Shown: piece after piece, positions 7,170-15,315 of the stretch
How the letters are laid out: every line of letters begins with the position of its first letter
Numbering within the stretch: position 1 is the stretch's first letter
NCBI GenBank assembly: GCA_028279505.1
Contig: JANQNP010000026.1
Span: 1-41,675 of the forward strand
Length of the DNA stretch: 41,675 nt
DNA from: Dehalococcoidia bacterium
GTDB lineage: Bacteria > Chloroflexota > Dehalococcoidia > UBA2979
Direction of reading: 5' to 3'
Notes under the pieces: model-generated
Told to the model about the DNA's origin: nothing
The model's input: only the letters and a program-made list of their open reading frames with translations
Database searches by the model: none
Position numbers and translations under genes: made by a program

Positions 7170-8899
7170 GGGTTCGACACCAGGGACTCACGCGGTGGGA
7201 CGCGGAGGTATTCCATGATTGCACTGGCGACGCGCGAGAACACGGGTGCGGCGACCTGACCGCCGAGGTTGAGGTCGCCCCCCGGGGTGTCGATCTTCAC
7301 GAGGATCGAGACTTCGGGCGCCTCGTAGGGGAGGAAGCCGGCGAACGAGGCGATCGTGGTGTCGAAGTCGTAGCCGGTGGGGATCGAGACGATGGTGGTG
7401 CCGGTCTTGCCGGCAACGCTGTAGCCATCGACCTGTCCGAGGTGCCACTCGACGCCCTCGACGACGTCGTGCATGAGCGTCGCCATCGTGCTGGCGGTGT
7501 TGGACGAGACGACCTGGCGGACCGAGACGGGCTCGATGGTGCGAACGTCGTCCTGCGAGACAATGCGCGAGACGACGTAGGGGCGCATCAGCCAGCCGTC
7601 GTTGGCGAAGACGTTGACGGCGGTCAGCACCTGCAGCGGGCTGGCGGCGAAGCCCTGGCCGTAGGAGTTCGTGGCGAGGTCGACGGGGTACCAATCGGCG
7701 TCGTCCGGGTGGCGGATCAGCCCTTCAGCCTCACCGCTCAGTCCGAGGTGCGTTGGCTCGCCGATGCCGAACGCGGCGAGGTAGTCGTAGAAGTCCTCGG
7801 CGCCAACCTCCTCGGCGAGCCAGACGGCGCCGGTGTTCAGCGACTTCTGCAGGTAGGTGCGGACGGTGACCTCGCCGTAGGCCTGGAAGTCCCAGTTGTA
7901 GATCGGGTCGGTGCCGACGACGACCACGCCCTCGTCGACGTAGGTGGAGTCGGGGCCGACGAGGCCCATGTCGATCGCGGCGGCGGTGGTGAGCGTCTTG
8001 AGGACGGAACCGGGCTCGTAGAGGTCCGTCATCGGGCGGTTGCGGACGAGGTCGGGGAGGTCCGGGTTCTGCAGCGCGTCGGCGGTGACGTCCGTCGTCG
8101 GGCGTGAGGCCATGCCGAGGATCGCACCCGTCCGTGGGTCCATCACGAGGATCGAGCCGCTGGGCGCGTCGAACTCTTCGAGGGCGCGTTCCAACTCGCG
8201 CTCGATGATCGCCTGGATGAAGCGGTCGATCGTGAGCTGCACCTCGCCACCGCGGATCGGGCGGTCCTCTGAGTTGCTGCCGAAGGCGATCGGGCGGCCG
8301 AGCGGGTCGAGCTCGCGGTCGAAGCGGCCGGGCTGGCCGCGGAGGAGGTGGTCGTAGTCGGCCTCGACGCCCCACAGCCCGACGCCGTCGATGCCGACGT
8401 GGCCGACGATCTGGCGTGCGAGATCGCCCTCGGGGTAGGTGCGGACTGCTGAGGCGAGCGTGCGGACGCCCCAGAGCTCGAGCTCGCGGAGGGCGAGGCC
8501 TTCCTCGTAGCTCAGATCGCGGCGCACGAGGATGTCGCCGATGTCGGCGGCGGTGCCGTCGGCCATGAGGGTGTTCGGGTCGAGCTGGAGGAAGTCGCCG
8601 AGCTGGAGCGCGGCGAGGGAGGCCTGATCGCGGTCACGCCAGAGGAAGCGGTCGATATAGACGTCCCAGGTGTCGACCGAGGCCGCGAGCGGGTAGCCGG
8701 TGGCGTCGGTGATCACGCCTCGGGGGGCGGGGACCTCGGCGTCGCCGTGGCGCGTCTGGATCGCGCGCTCGAGGTATAGCTCGTGGTCGACGACCTGGAG
8801 GTTGTAGAGGCGGAAGACGATCAGACCGAGCGCCGCGATCACGAGGATCGTGACCACCCAGTGGCGCCACGTCAGGTGATCGGGGCGGGCGTCGTTCAC
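7166..8899 (-). CDS. ftsI: septal penicillin-binding protein FtsI (class B PBP, transpeptidase)
   Basis: FtsI cross-links septal peptidoglycan outside the membrane. The 577-residue protein has one N-terminal membrane anchor (about residues 13-32), a PBP dimerisation domain (with PAPRGVITDATG near 57-68), and a transpeptidase domain. The active-site motifs are visible: SxxK as YEPGSVLKTLT (Ser298, Lys301), SxN as KSLNTG (353-355), and KTGT at 498-501. The C-terminus has no PASTA repeats. The start is GTG at 8899 with GAGAGG seven nt upstream. It is separated from ftsL by a 111-nt gap that holds a hairpin and a 31-codon ORF. Confidence 0.96.
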   Translation of the reverse strand: MNDARPDHLTWRHWVVTILVIAALGLIVFRLYNLQVVDHELYLERAIQTRHGDAEVPAPRGVITDATGYPLAASVDTWDVYIDRFLWRDRDQASLAALQLGDFLQLDPNTLMADGTAADIGDILVRRDLSYEEGLALRELELWGVRTLASAVRTYPEGDLARQIVGHVGIDGVGLWGVEADYDHLLRGQPGRFDRELDPLGRPIAFGSNSEDRPIRGGEVQLTIDRFIQAIIERELERALEEFDAPSGSILVMDPRTGAILGMASRPTTDVTADALQNPDLPDLVRNRPMTDLYEPGSVLKTLTTAAAIDMGLVGPDSTYVDEGVVVVGTDPIYNWDFQAYGEVTVRTYLQKSLNTGAVWLAEEVGAEDFYDYLAAFGIGEPTHLGLSGEAEGLIRHPDDADWYPVDLATNSYGQGFAASPLQVLTAVNVFANDGWLMRPYVVSRIVSQDDVRTIEPVSVRQVVSSNTASTMATLMHDVVEGVEWHLGQVDGYSVAGKTGTTIVSIPTGYDFDTTIASFAGFLPYEAPEVSILVKIDTPGGDLNLGGQVAAPVFSRVASAIMEYLRVPPRESLVSNP

Positions 8900-8911
8900 C
8901 GCGGGGCCTCT

Positions 8912-9007
8912 CTACGTCGGGCTCGGCACCATGCCGACGCTCACCCCACCGCGTTCGGTCCGATCAGGCTGTGCGGGCGCGCGCTTCTCGATGCGCGCGG
9001 CGCGCAC
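8912..9007 (-). other. putative 31-codon ORF between ftsL and ftsI
   Basis: GTG at 9007, three nt after the ftsL stop, opens a frame of 31 codons ending with TAG at 8914-8912, twelve nt before the ftsI GTG. The peptide is basic at its start (MRAARIEKRAPAQPDRTERG) and has no recognised domain. It fills most of the gap, like the shorter mini-ORFs elsewhere in this cluster, but it does not overlap either neighbour. Confidence 0.25.
8971..9007 (-). other. GC-rich hairpin directly after ftsL
   Basis: The two arms are GTGCG plus CGCGCGC on one side and GCGCGCG plus CGCAC on the other, with a small internal loop and an eight-nt apical loop. No T-run follows, so it is not a classic intrinsic terminator. 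It could attenuate or stabilise the message between ftsL and ftsI. Confidence 0.4.
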
Positions 9008-9010
9008 GGT

Positions 9011-9484
9011 CTAGTCGAATCCCGGAAGCCGTTCCAATAGCGGTTCCCACCAGGGGACCGCTTCCTCCTCGATCGCCGGCGCCGGCTCGACGTAGCGGCG
9101 CGGGAGCGGCACGACGCCTGGCGCCGGCTCGTCGACCGACAGCCGGAGTATCTGCGCCGGCTCGATCATCCCGAGGCGGTTCACCGCTTCCTCGCGGACC
9201 CGCTCGAGCTGAGAGCGCTCGGCGACGCCGGCCTCGAGCAGGCGGATCTCCGACTCGAGGCGGGTGCGTTCCGCCTGGAGGGTGCGCAGCTCGAAACCGG
9301 TGCTGGCGACCTGACTGGTCTGGAGGACCTGGAGGATGCCCATCGTGGCGATCGCCAGCAGACACAGGCCGACGATCAACGTCCTCGAGATCTTGCCCGC
9401 GAGGGGGAGTGCCGCCGGGCCGTGCGACCGATCGGGTCGGGGCGCGGCGACGCCGTCGCGAACGGATGCGCCGAGCGTGGCCAT
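9011..9484 (-). CDS. ftsL: FtsL/DivIC-like division protein
   Basis: The 157-residue protein has a basic, proline-rich cytoplasmic start of about 30 residues. One membrane segment (ISRTLIVGLCLLAIATMGIL, near 32-52) follows, then a heptad-like coiled coil rich in Leu, Glu and Arg (TLQAERTRLESEIRLLEAGV), and a proline-rich tail. This topology and the position between rsmH and ftsI are typical of FtsL, which with FtsB/DivIC activates the FtsWI synthase at the septum. Sequence identity of FtsL is always low, so the call rests on topology and context. DivIC-like is the alternative. The segment NRLGMIEPAQI resembles the end of the FtsL/DivIC domain. The ATG directly follows the TAG of an eight-codon mini-ORF. 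Confidence 0.8.
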   Translation of the reverse strand: MATLGASVRDGVAAPRPDRSHGPAALPLAGKISRTLIVGLCLLAIATMGILQVLQTSQVASTGFELRTLQAERTRLESEIRLLEAGVAERSQLERVREEAVNRLGMIEPAQILRLSVDEPAPGVVPLPRRYVEPAPAIEEEAVPWWEPLLERLPGFD

Positions 9485-9511
9485 CTAGCGCCACCTGTTC
9501 GCGAGCGGCAT
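9485..9511 (-). other. putative bridging mini-ORF between rsmH and ftsL (8 codons)
   Basis: Its ATG shares one base with the rsmH stop (TGATG). It encodes MPLANRWR and ends in TAG directly abutting the ftsL ATG (TAGATG). It therefore fills the 26-nt gap exactly. Translation is inferred. Confidence 0.35.
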
Positions 9512-10503
9512 CAGGCGGCCTCGGCGGTGGGGATCGCCTCGGCGACACGAAGCCGTGCGGATCGAGAGCGCGGGTTGCGCGCGATCTCGTCGTCGGACGC
9601 CTTGCGGACGCGGCGGGTGACACGCCGCCAGGAGGGCGGCGGGCCGGGATCCGGGGCCCAGCGATCCTCGGGATCGCGCGGGCGGTCGGCGCTGTGGTCG
9701 CGGATGTACTCTTTGACCCGTCGATCTTCCAGGGAATGGAAGGAGATGACGACGAGGCGACCACCGGTGGCCTCGAGCAGGCCGTGGGCCGAAGCGAGTA
9801 CGGCGTCCAGGTGCGAGAGCTCCTGGTTCACCGCAATTCGCAAGGCCTGGAACGTCAACGTGGCGGGGTGGATATTGTTGGGTCGTCCCCGGCCCCGTCC
9901 CACGGCCTGCTCGATGACACCGGCGAGGGCGCCGGTCGTCTCAATCGGGCGATTCGCAACGATCGCCTTCGCAATGCGGCGGCTGCGGCGTTCCTCGCCG
10001 TAGCGCCAGATGATGTCCGCGAGTGCTCCTTCTTCCTCCCCGTTCACGAGGTGTGCGGCGGTCAGTTCCTGGTTCGGGTCCATGCGCATGTCGAGCGGTT
10101 CGTCGTGCTGGAAGGAGAACCCGCGCCCCGGCTGCTCGAGCTGAAGCGAGGACACGCCGAGGTCGAGTAGCAGTCCATCGACCGCTTCGAAGCCGTGGTC
10201 GGCGCAGATCGACTCGACGTCCTCGTAGTTGCCGTGCACGAGCACGACGGCGTCGCCGTACTCCGCGAGGCGCTCAGCGGCGACGGCGAGTGCGTTCGGG
10301 TCGCGGTCGATGCCGAGCAGGCGGCCGTCGGGTTGGGCCGCCTCGAGAATGGCGAGCGCGTGGCCACCGAGGCCGACCGTGCCGTCGACGTAGTGGCCGC
10401 CGGGGCGGACATCGAGGCCCTCGACGACCTCGTCAACCATGACGGGGACGTGATGGGGCGTTGTGGTGGAGTGCTGGTCGGCGCGGTCGTTGGAGCCGGT
10501 CAT
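9511..10503 (-). CDS. rsmH: 16S rRNA (cytosine-1402-N4)-methyltransferase RsmH (MraW)
   Basis: RsmH methylates C1402 in the decoding centre of 16S rRNA, using SAM. The 330-residue protein shows HHVPVMVDEVVEGLDVRPGG at the start, the SAM site YVDGTVGLGGHALAIL, LLLDLGVSSLQLEQPGRGFS, and the late motif VISFHSLEDRRVKEYI. Near the C-terminus RRVRKASDDEIARNPRSRSA matches the family's KP...E...NPRSRSA. Its ATG overlaps the mraZ stop as ATGA, and it is second in the dcw cluster, as usual. Confidence 0.97.
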   Translation of the reverse strand: MTGSNDRADQHSTTTPHHVPVMVDEVVEGLDVRPGGHYVDGTVGLGGHALAILEAAQPDGRLLGIDRDPNALAVAAERLAEYGDAVVLVHGNYEDVESICADHGFEAVDGLLLDLGVSSLQLEQPGRGFSFQHDEPLDMRMDPNQELTAAHLVNGEEEGALADIIWRYGEERRSRRIAKAIVANRPIETTGALAGVIEQAVGRGRGRPNNIHPATLTFQALRIAVNQELSHLDAVLASAHGLLEATGGRLVVISFHSLEDRRVKEYIRDHSADRPRDPEDRWAPDPGPPPSWRRVTRRVRKASDDEIARNPRSRSARLRVAEAIPTAEAA

Positions 10504-10925
10504 TCGGCGGGCTCCTCGTCCTGCTCTTCCTCGGCGACGCGCTCCAGCTCCTTGGCCCAGCGGTCGGGATCCCAGATTTCGATGTAGTCGCCGCAGCCGA
10601 CGAGGGCGACGCGGCCCTCGATAGAGACGTTGTCGCGGAGCAGGCCGGGTACGAGGACGCGACCCTGGCGGTCGAGCTCGAGCGAGTAGGCGTCGTGCAT
10701 GAAGCCTCGCCGGGTACGTCGCGCGGAGCGACTGCGGTTACCGTCCTCGGAATCCAGGCGGCGCTGAGCCTCCTGGTCGAACGTTTCCTGTGTGTAGATC
10801 TCGAGACAGCCGTCCGGGCCAGGCCGGACGACACCCCCGTCGACGAACGCGCGGCGGTAACGGGCGGGGATCGCTAACCGCCCGCGTTCGTCGATGGAGT
10901 GCTCGAAGGTGCCGAAGAAAAACAT
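10500..10925 (-). CDS. mraZ: transcriptional regulator MraZ
   Basis: MraZ binds repeats upstream of its own gene and controls the dcw cluster. The 141-residue protein begins MFFFGTFEHSIDERGRLAIP and repeats the AbrB-like fold in the second half (MHDAYSLELDRQGRVLVPGL). The start at 10925 fits the family length, and GAGGGGGG lies about five nt upstream. The same frame stays open far upstream (to 11168), giving a cysteine-rich extension, but that extension reads through the operator repeats and is not expected for the family. The C-terminus is very acidic. Confidence 0.96.
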   Translation of the reverse strand: MFFFGTFEHSIDERGRLAIPARYRRAFVDGGVVRPGPDGCLEIYTQETFDQEAQRRLDSEDGNRSRSARRTRRGFMHDAYSLELDRQGRVLVPGLLRDNVSIEGRVALVGCGDYIEIWDPDRWAKELERVAEEEQDEEPAE

Positions 10926-10970
10926 CCGGCCCCCCTCGCAGCGTTGGGGGTTGGGGTAGCGGGCAGGGTT

Positions 10971-11031
10971 GCAACCCCATTTCCCCCCACAACGCACCCA
11001 GACAGTACCAGACGCCCCACAACGCGAACAA
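10971..11031 (-). promoter_or_regulatory. predicted mraZ promoter with MraZ-type operator repeats
   Basis: On the minus strand, TGGGG, TGG, TGGG, TGGGG and TGGGG begin at 11019, 11010, 11000, 10989 and 10979, a spacing of 9-11 bp. E. coli MraZ is known to bind TGGGN repeats separated by 5 nt, i.e. a 10-bp period, next to its promoter. A possible extended -10 is TGGTACTGT (hexamer 11007-11002), with TTGTTC at 11031-11026 as a weak -35 (18-nt spacer). The repeats overlap and follow this -10, fitting autorepression. Confidence 0.6.
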
Positions 11032-11193
11032 TCGAACATATGGTCGTTTTTTCGCGATTCATCACGCCCGGCGGTGGGTTTCGCCAGATCGCCTCGATCG
11101 GGCGTGGGCGGCAGCTCGATTGCCTTTGGGTGCGAGGGTGTGAAACGGTCGGGTTCGGAGCGGCCCACGGAGGGGCTGGAGCAGGGGCGATCG

Positions 11194-11964
11194 ATGCGCT
11201 TTGAGGTGCTGACGCTGTTCCCGGAGATGTTCTCGGGGCCCCTCGATCAGTCGATCCTCAAGCGGGCGCAGGACGCGGACCTCGTCGAGATCGCGCTGCA
11301 TCAGCTGCGCGACTGGGCGACGGACAAGCACCAGACGGTGGACGACTACCCGTTCGGTGGCGGTCCGGGGATGGTGATGAAGCCGGACCCGCTGTTCGGG
11401 GCGGTCGAGGCGATCCAGCTGCTGGCCGAGCCGCCCGCCGAGGTGGTGCTGCTGACGCCTCAGGGGCGGCGCCTCGACACGGCGCTCGTGCACGAGCTGG
11501 CGGCGGCGCCGCGGCTGCTGCTGATCTGCGGCCGCTACGAGGGCGTGGACGAGCGGGTGCGTGAGCACCTGGTCGATCGCGAGGTGAGCGTTGGCGACGT
11601 GGTGGTGTCGGGCGGCGAGCTGCCGGCGATGCTGCTGATCGATGCGGTGGCGCGGCGGATTCCCGGGGTCCTCGGGGCGGACGACGCGCTGCGCGAGGAG
11701 TCGTTCGACGAGCAGCTGCTGGAGTACCCGCAGTACACGCGCCCAGCGGAGTTCCGGGGGTGGTCGGTGCCGGAGGTGCTGGTCTCCGGCCACCACGCGA
11801 ACGTGGCGACGTGGCGACGCCAGCAGCGCTTGCTGCGGACGCGGGCGCGCCGTCCCGATCTCCTCGAACGGGCCGATCTGAGCGACGAGGAGCGGCGCTG
11901 GCTGGAATCGGCGCCGACCCCGAGGGATGCGCTCGACGCAGACGAGCGGCGACGGCTAGACTGA
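11194..11964 (+). CDS. trmD: tRNA (guanine-37-N1)-methyltransferase TrmD
   Basis: TrmD makes m1G37 next to the anticodon, which prevents frameshifting. The 256 residues begin [20 protein letters not shown] and show [19 protein letters not shown], then the knotted SAM site [20 protein letters not shown] with [20 protein letters not shown], and [18 protein letters not shown] near the end. The start at 11194 has GGAGCAGGGG upstream; longer in-frame extensions enter the divergent promoter region and are unlikely. It is divergent from mraZ and precedes rplS, a common trmD-rplS pairing, but rpsP and rimM are not beside it. Confidence 0.97.
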   Translation: MRFEVLTLFPEMFSGPLDQSILKRAQDADLVEIALHQLRDWATDKHQTVDDYPFGGGPGMVMKPDPLFGAVEAIQLLAEPPAEVVLLTPQGRRLDTALVHELAAAPRLLLICGRYEGVDERVREHLVDREVSVGDVVVSGGELPAMLLIDAVARRIPGVLGADDALREESFDEQLLEYPQYTRPAEFRGWSVPEVLVSGHHANVATWRRQQRLLRTRARRPDLLERADLSDEERRWLESAPTPRDALDADERRRLD

Positions 11965-12016
11965 CCCTTCGCTCGAACGCCTTTGAGCCCAACGATCCGT
12001 GCCCAGTACCTGTGAG

Positions 12017-12364
12017 ATGGCGATGGCAGTCGACCTCCGCGACTTCGCGCAGCCCCGAAACCCCGAGTTCCCCGAGTTCGGCGCCGGCGACACGGTTCGT
12101 GTCCAGGTGCGGGTGATCGAGGGCTCCCGCGAGCGGCTGCAGCCCTTCGAGGGCACGGTGATCCGCGTGAAGAACGGGCCCGCGGGCAACTTCACGGTTC
12201 GACGCGTGGCGTCCGGGATCGGCGTGGAGCGGACGTTCCCTTTCAACAGCCCGCGACTCGAGTCGATCGAGGTGACGCGCAAGGGCCGCGTCCGCCGCTC
12301 GCGCCTCTATTACCTCCGCGGCCGCACGGGCCGCGCGGCTCGCATCCGCGAAGCCCGCCGCTAG
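12017..12364 (+). CDS. rplS: 50S ribosomal protein L19
   Basis: L19 lies at the 30S-50S interface. The 115 residues contain the KOW-like core [35 protein letters not shown] and the signature [20 protein letters not shown] followed by [22 protein letters not shown] at 12017 gives the usual length; GTG at 11999 and ATG at 12023 are possible in-frame alternatives, and none has a strong ribosome binding site. It lies 52 nt after trmD. TAGACT overlapping the trmD stop (11957-11962) could be a -10 of its own. Confidence 0.96.
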   Translation: MAMAVDLRDFAQPRNPEFPEFGAGDTVRVQVRVIEGSRERLQPFEGTVIRVKNGPAGNFTVRRVASGIGVERTFPFNSPRLESIEVTRKGRVRRSRLYYLRGRTGRAARIREARR

Positions 12365-12377
12365 GGTCTTCGACCCT
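12363..12377 (+). terminator. possible hairpin terminator after rplS
   Basis: AGGGTC-TTC-GACCCT forms a six-bp stem on the last base of the rplS stop, followed by CCTTCT, not a true T-run. The rest of this 200-nt gap to priA holds a 14-bp palindrome GCGATTCGAATCGC (12417-12430) and two short direct repeats (TCCGCGCTCGG at 12435 and 12451; CCGCAGCACCC near 12481 and 12495). No further gene is seen. Confidence 0.35.
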
Positions 12378-12550
12378 CCTTCTGACCCTTCGGGCCTGCT
12401 TCGACGCTTGTCGAGGGCGATTCGAATCGCTGGGTCCGCGCTCGGCTCGATCCGCGCTCGGTTCAGTGCGTATCGACTAGCCGCAGCACCCCGTCCGCAG
12501 CACCCGTCTGCAGCGGTCCCGATAGGCAGTCTGATTCCTCACTTGGGACG

Positions 12551-12569
12551 TATGATTCGAGGACGATGA
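12551..12569 (+). promoter_or_regulatory. -10-like element TATGAT nine nt before priA, overlapping a 5-codon mini-ORF
   Basis: TATGAT at 12551-12556 matches a -10 and lies nine nt before the priA ATG, so the transcript would be nearly leaderless. The same bases open a five-codon ORF (MIRGR) whose TGA overlaps the priA start as ATGA. GAGGA also sits before the start. The promoter and mini-ORF readings are mutually exclusive from this -10. Confidence 0.35.
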
Positions 12570-15313
12570 CGCGCCCGGGGGTTGAGCCGCTCGATTCGGC
12601 CGTCGAAGGGCGTGCGCGCTACGTGAAGGTGGCCGTCAACGCCGGCCGTCCGACCTATCTGACCTTCTCCTATGCCGTGCCGCTGGACCGCGAGATCGCG
12701 CCCGGCGAGGTGGTGCACGCGCCGTTTGGGCGGCAGACGCTGCAGGGGATCGTGGTCGACGGGCCGATCGATACACCGGGCTACGACCCGTCCGAGGTGC
12801 GGCCGCTGGAGCCGCCGCTGGAGGGCGCGCCGCGCGTGACGGCGGATCGGATGGAGCTGGCGGGCTGGCTCCAGGAGTACTACCTCGCGCCTCCGTGGGA
12901 GGCGCATGCGGTGTTCCTGCCGCCGGGCGCGGGTGAGCGACCGGAGCGGCTGGTCGCCCGCGGGGCGGAGGCTGGCGACGCGGACCCGGAGGCGCTGTTC
13001 GAGCGGCAGCGGCTGCTGTTCGAGGCGCTGACCGACGAGCCGGAGGAGCAGGACGCGCTGAAGAAGCGCCTGGCGCCGGAGCTGCCGGCGCGCGGGTTCG
13101 ATGCGGCGTTGCGGGCGCTCGTGCGGCGGAACCTGGCGGAGCGTCGCTACCGGCTCGCGCGACCTCGGGGGCGGGCGCGACTCGTCGACACGGTGCGGCT
13201 GGTGGTCGAGCCGGCCGAGGCGCGCGCGTTCGCCGAGGCGATCGAGGGCAAACGCGCCTCGCGGCGCGCGCGTGCGATCCGGGCGCTCGTCGCCGCGGAG
13301 GGGGCGCTGCCGTTCGCCGTCCTCGAGCGGGAGGCGCGCGGGGCGGCGGCGGTGGAGACGCTGATCGCTGAGGGCACCCTGAGCCGCGCTGGGGACGACG
13401 TGCGGCTCGAGCTCGAGGAGGCGGAGACGGCGCGGCTGCTGCGACGGCTGTCGCGCGGGCAGGCGGACCAGGCGTCGGTGGTGCTTCTCGAACGGCTCGC
13501 CGATCGGGCGGAGGAGGGCAATGCCGAGGGGCTCGTGCTGCGTGGGCTGTCCTCGGAGTTTGGACCGGGGGTCCGGGAGGGGGTGCGGCGGCTGGTCGAC
13601 GCGGGGGTCGTGGTCGTGGAGGAGGTGCTCGACCGCCGCGATCCGCTGCGGGACCTGATGGTGGTGCACCGGCCGCCGGTCGAGCTGATCGGGGCCCAGC
13701 GCGCCGCCGCCGCGGCGATCCGCGAGGGGATCGATCAGCGTGACGGGGCGGGGTTCGTGCTGCACGGCGTGACCGGGAGCGGCAAGACCGAGGTCTACCT
13801 CGATGCGTTGCGGCACACCGTGGAGCGGGGGCGGCGCGCGATCGTGCTCGTGCCGGAGATCGCGCTGACGCCGCAGACGGTGCGGCGGTTCGCGGAGCGG
13901 TTCCCCGCCCGCGTCGGTGTGCTGCACTCCGGGCTGACGCTCGGCGAGGCGTTCGACGAGTGGCACGCGATCGCGGAGGGCGAGTACGACGTGGTGATCG
14001 GGTCGCGGTCAGCGATCTTCGCGCCGCAGCCGGATCTCGGATTGATCGTGATCGATGAGGCGCACGAGTGGACGTACAAGCAGTCCGATCCGGCGCCGCG
14101 CTACGACGCGCGGACGGTCGCGCAGGAGCTGGGGCGACTGAGCGGCGCGGCGGTCGTCTACGGTTCGGCGACGCCCGACGCGGAGCGCTGGGTCGCCGCC
14201 GATCGCGGCGAGCTGACCCGCCTCGACCTGCCGCAACGCATCCGCCCGACGCCGCAGCCGGATGGCTCGACGCAGCTCTGGCCGGTGGACGAGCTGCCGG
14301 AGATCGACCTGGTCGACATGCGGGGGGCGCGCCAGCTCTTCTCCTCGGAGCTGGTGACCGCCCTCGGGGAGACGCTCGAGCGCGACGAGCAGGCGATCCT
14401 TTTCCTGAACCGCCGTGGGTTCGCCGCGTTCCTGCTCTGCAGCCGCGGGCACTCGCCAGTGTGCTCGTCGTGCGACGTCGCGCTGTCGCTGCACCGCGGG
14501 GGCGATGGGCGCGAGCGGCTGGTCTGCCATCAGTGCGGTCGCGACCGGCCGGTGCCGGCGCGCTGCAACGAAGGCGGGTGCGGGCACCCGCTGCGCCCGG
14601 TCAGCGCCGGCACGCAGCGGGTGGAGACCGAGGTCCGACGCCACTTCCCGACGGCGCGGATCGTGCGCTGGGACCGGGACACGACCCGATCGGTCGAGCA
14701 GCACGAGGCGAACCTGAACCAGTTCATGCAGCACGAGGCCGACGTGCTGGTCGGCACGCAGATGGTGGCGAAGGGCCTCGATCTCCCGAACGTGACGCTG
14801 GTGGGGGTCGTGCTCGCCGACTACTCGCTGCGGGAAGGCGACTTCAGGGCGGGGGAGCGGACGTTCCAGCTCCTCGTGCAGGTGGCGGGGCGCGCCGGGC
14901 GCGCGGAGCGCGACGGGCGGGTGCTGATCCAGACGCTGCAGCCGGAGCATCCGGCGATCCTCGCGGCGGTGTCGCAGGACAGCGATCGCTTCTTCGAGGA
15001 GGAGCTTCGCTGGCGAGCCGAGCACGGCTACCCGCCGTTCCGCCGCGTGGTGCGGCTGGTGTTCAGTCACCCGAAGCTGGCGTTCGTGGCGGAGGAGGCG
15101 CACCGACTGACCTCGGAGCTGCGCCGCGCGGCGCCGTCGGTGCCGAACGTGGAGGTGGTGGGGCCGACGCCGCCGGCGGTCGCTCGGCTGCGCGGGCGTC
15201 ACCGGCTGCAGATCCTGATCTTCGGGGACGATCCCGTGACGCTGATCGAGGAGCTGCACGACGAGTTGCCGGTCGGGTGGGTGGTGGACGTCGACCCGGT
15301 GCAGGTCGGCTGA
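12566..15313 (+). CDS. priA: primosomal protein N' (replication restart helicase PriA)
   Basis: PriA recognises stalled forks and reloads the replisome; it is a 3'-5' superfamily 2 helicase. The 915-residue protein has the N-terminal DNA-binding domain (YVKVAVNAGRPTYLTFSYAV, PFGRQTLQGIVV), Walker A in LHGVTGSGKTEVYLDAL near residue 400, VLVPEIALTPQTVRRF, and the DEAH box VIDEAHEWTYKQSD. A zinc domain inserted in the helicase has cysteine pairs (SPVCSSCDVALSLH, LVCHQCGRDRPVPARCNEGG). Late helicase motifs include VLVGTQMVAKGLDLPNVTLV and QVAGRAGRAERDGRVLIQT. It is longer than typical (about 730-820), mostly through the middle region. All motifs are intact, unlike degenerate actinobacterial PriA. 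Confidence 0.96.
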   Translation: MTRPGVEPLDSAVEGRARYVKVAVNAGRPTYLTFSYAVPLDREIAPGEVVHAPFGRQTLQGIVVDGPIDTPGYDPSEVRPLEPPLEGAPRVTADRMELAGWLQEYYLAPPWEAHAVFLPPGAGERPERLVARGAEAGDADPEALFERQRLLFEALTDEPEEQDALKKRLAPELPARGFDAALRALVRRNLAERRYRLARPRGRARLVDTVRLVVEPAEARAFAEAIEGKRASRRARAIRALVAAEGALPFAVLEREARGAAAVETLIAEGTLSRAGDDVRLELEEAETARLLRRLSRGQADQASVVLLERLADRAEEGNAEGLVLRGLSSEFGPGVREGVRRLVDAGVVVVEEVLDRRDPLRDLMVVHRPPVELIGAQRAAAAAIREGIDQRDGAGFVLHGVTGSGKTEVYLDALRHTVERGRRAIVLVPEIALTPQTVRRFAERFPARVGVLHSGLTLGEAFDEWHAIAEGEYDVVIGSRSAIFAPQPDLGLIVIDEAHEWTYKQSDPAPRYDARTVAQELGRLSGAAVVYGSATPDAERWVAADRGELTRLDLPQRIRPTPQPDGSTQLWPVDELPEIDLVDMRGARQLFSSELVTALGETLERDEQAILFLNRRGFAAFLLCSRGHSPVCSSCDVALSLHRGGDGRERLVCHQCGRDRPVPARCNEGGCGHPLRPVSAGTQRVETEVRRHFPTARIVRWDRDTTRSVEQHEANLNQFMQHEADVLVGTQMVAKGLDLPNVTLVGVVLADYSLREGDFRAGERTFQLLVQVAGRAGRAERDGRVLIQTLQPEHPAILAAVSQDSDRFFEEELRWRAEHGYPPFRRVVRLVFSHPKLAFVAEEAHRLTSELRRAAPSVPNVEVVGPTPPAVARLRGRHRLQILIFGDDPVTLIEELHDELPVGWVVDVDPVQVG

Positions 15314-15315
15314 TT

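Noticed and set aside
7166..7195. GGTTCGA-type sequence near 7171 as a possible tRNA T-arm
   Set aside because: It is the coding 3' end of ftsI, and no acceptor or anticodon arms can be folded around it.
10926..11168. In-frame N-terminal extension of mraZ with a CxxC...C...C zinc-ribbon look
   Set aside because: The family starts at MFFFGTFEH, a strong ribosome binding site precedes that ATG, and the cysteine codons arise from the TGTGGGG operator repeats.
11100..11193. sigma70-like promoter for trmD (TTGCCT near 11120)
   Set aside because: No acceptable -10 lies 16-18 nt downstream, so it is not reported as a feature.
12566..15313. Leucine CTC codons mostly followed by G (CTCG) in priA and secD, possibly a skewed genome motif
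   Set aside because: The excess over the general abundance of G-starting codons looked only about twofold by eye; it may be plain codon-pair bias and needs a full count.
14068..15315. Long plus-strand frame inside priA, continuous with the downstream uncharacterised gene, suggesting a 708-residue protein
   Set aside because: The part before 15316 is an Ala/Arg/Gly-rich shadow frame of priA with no domain content; the real gene begins just after the priA stop.
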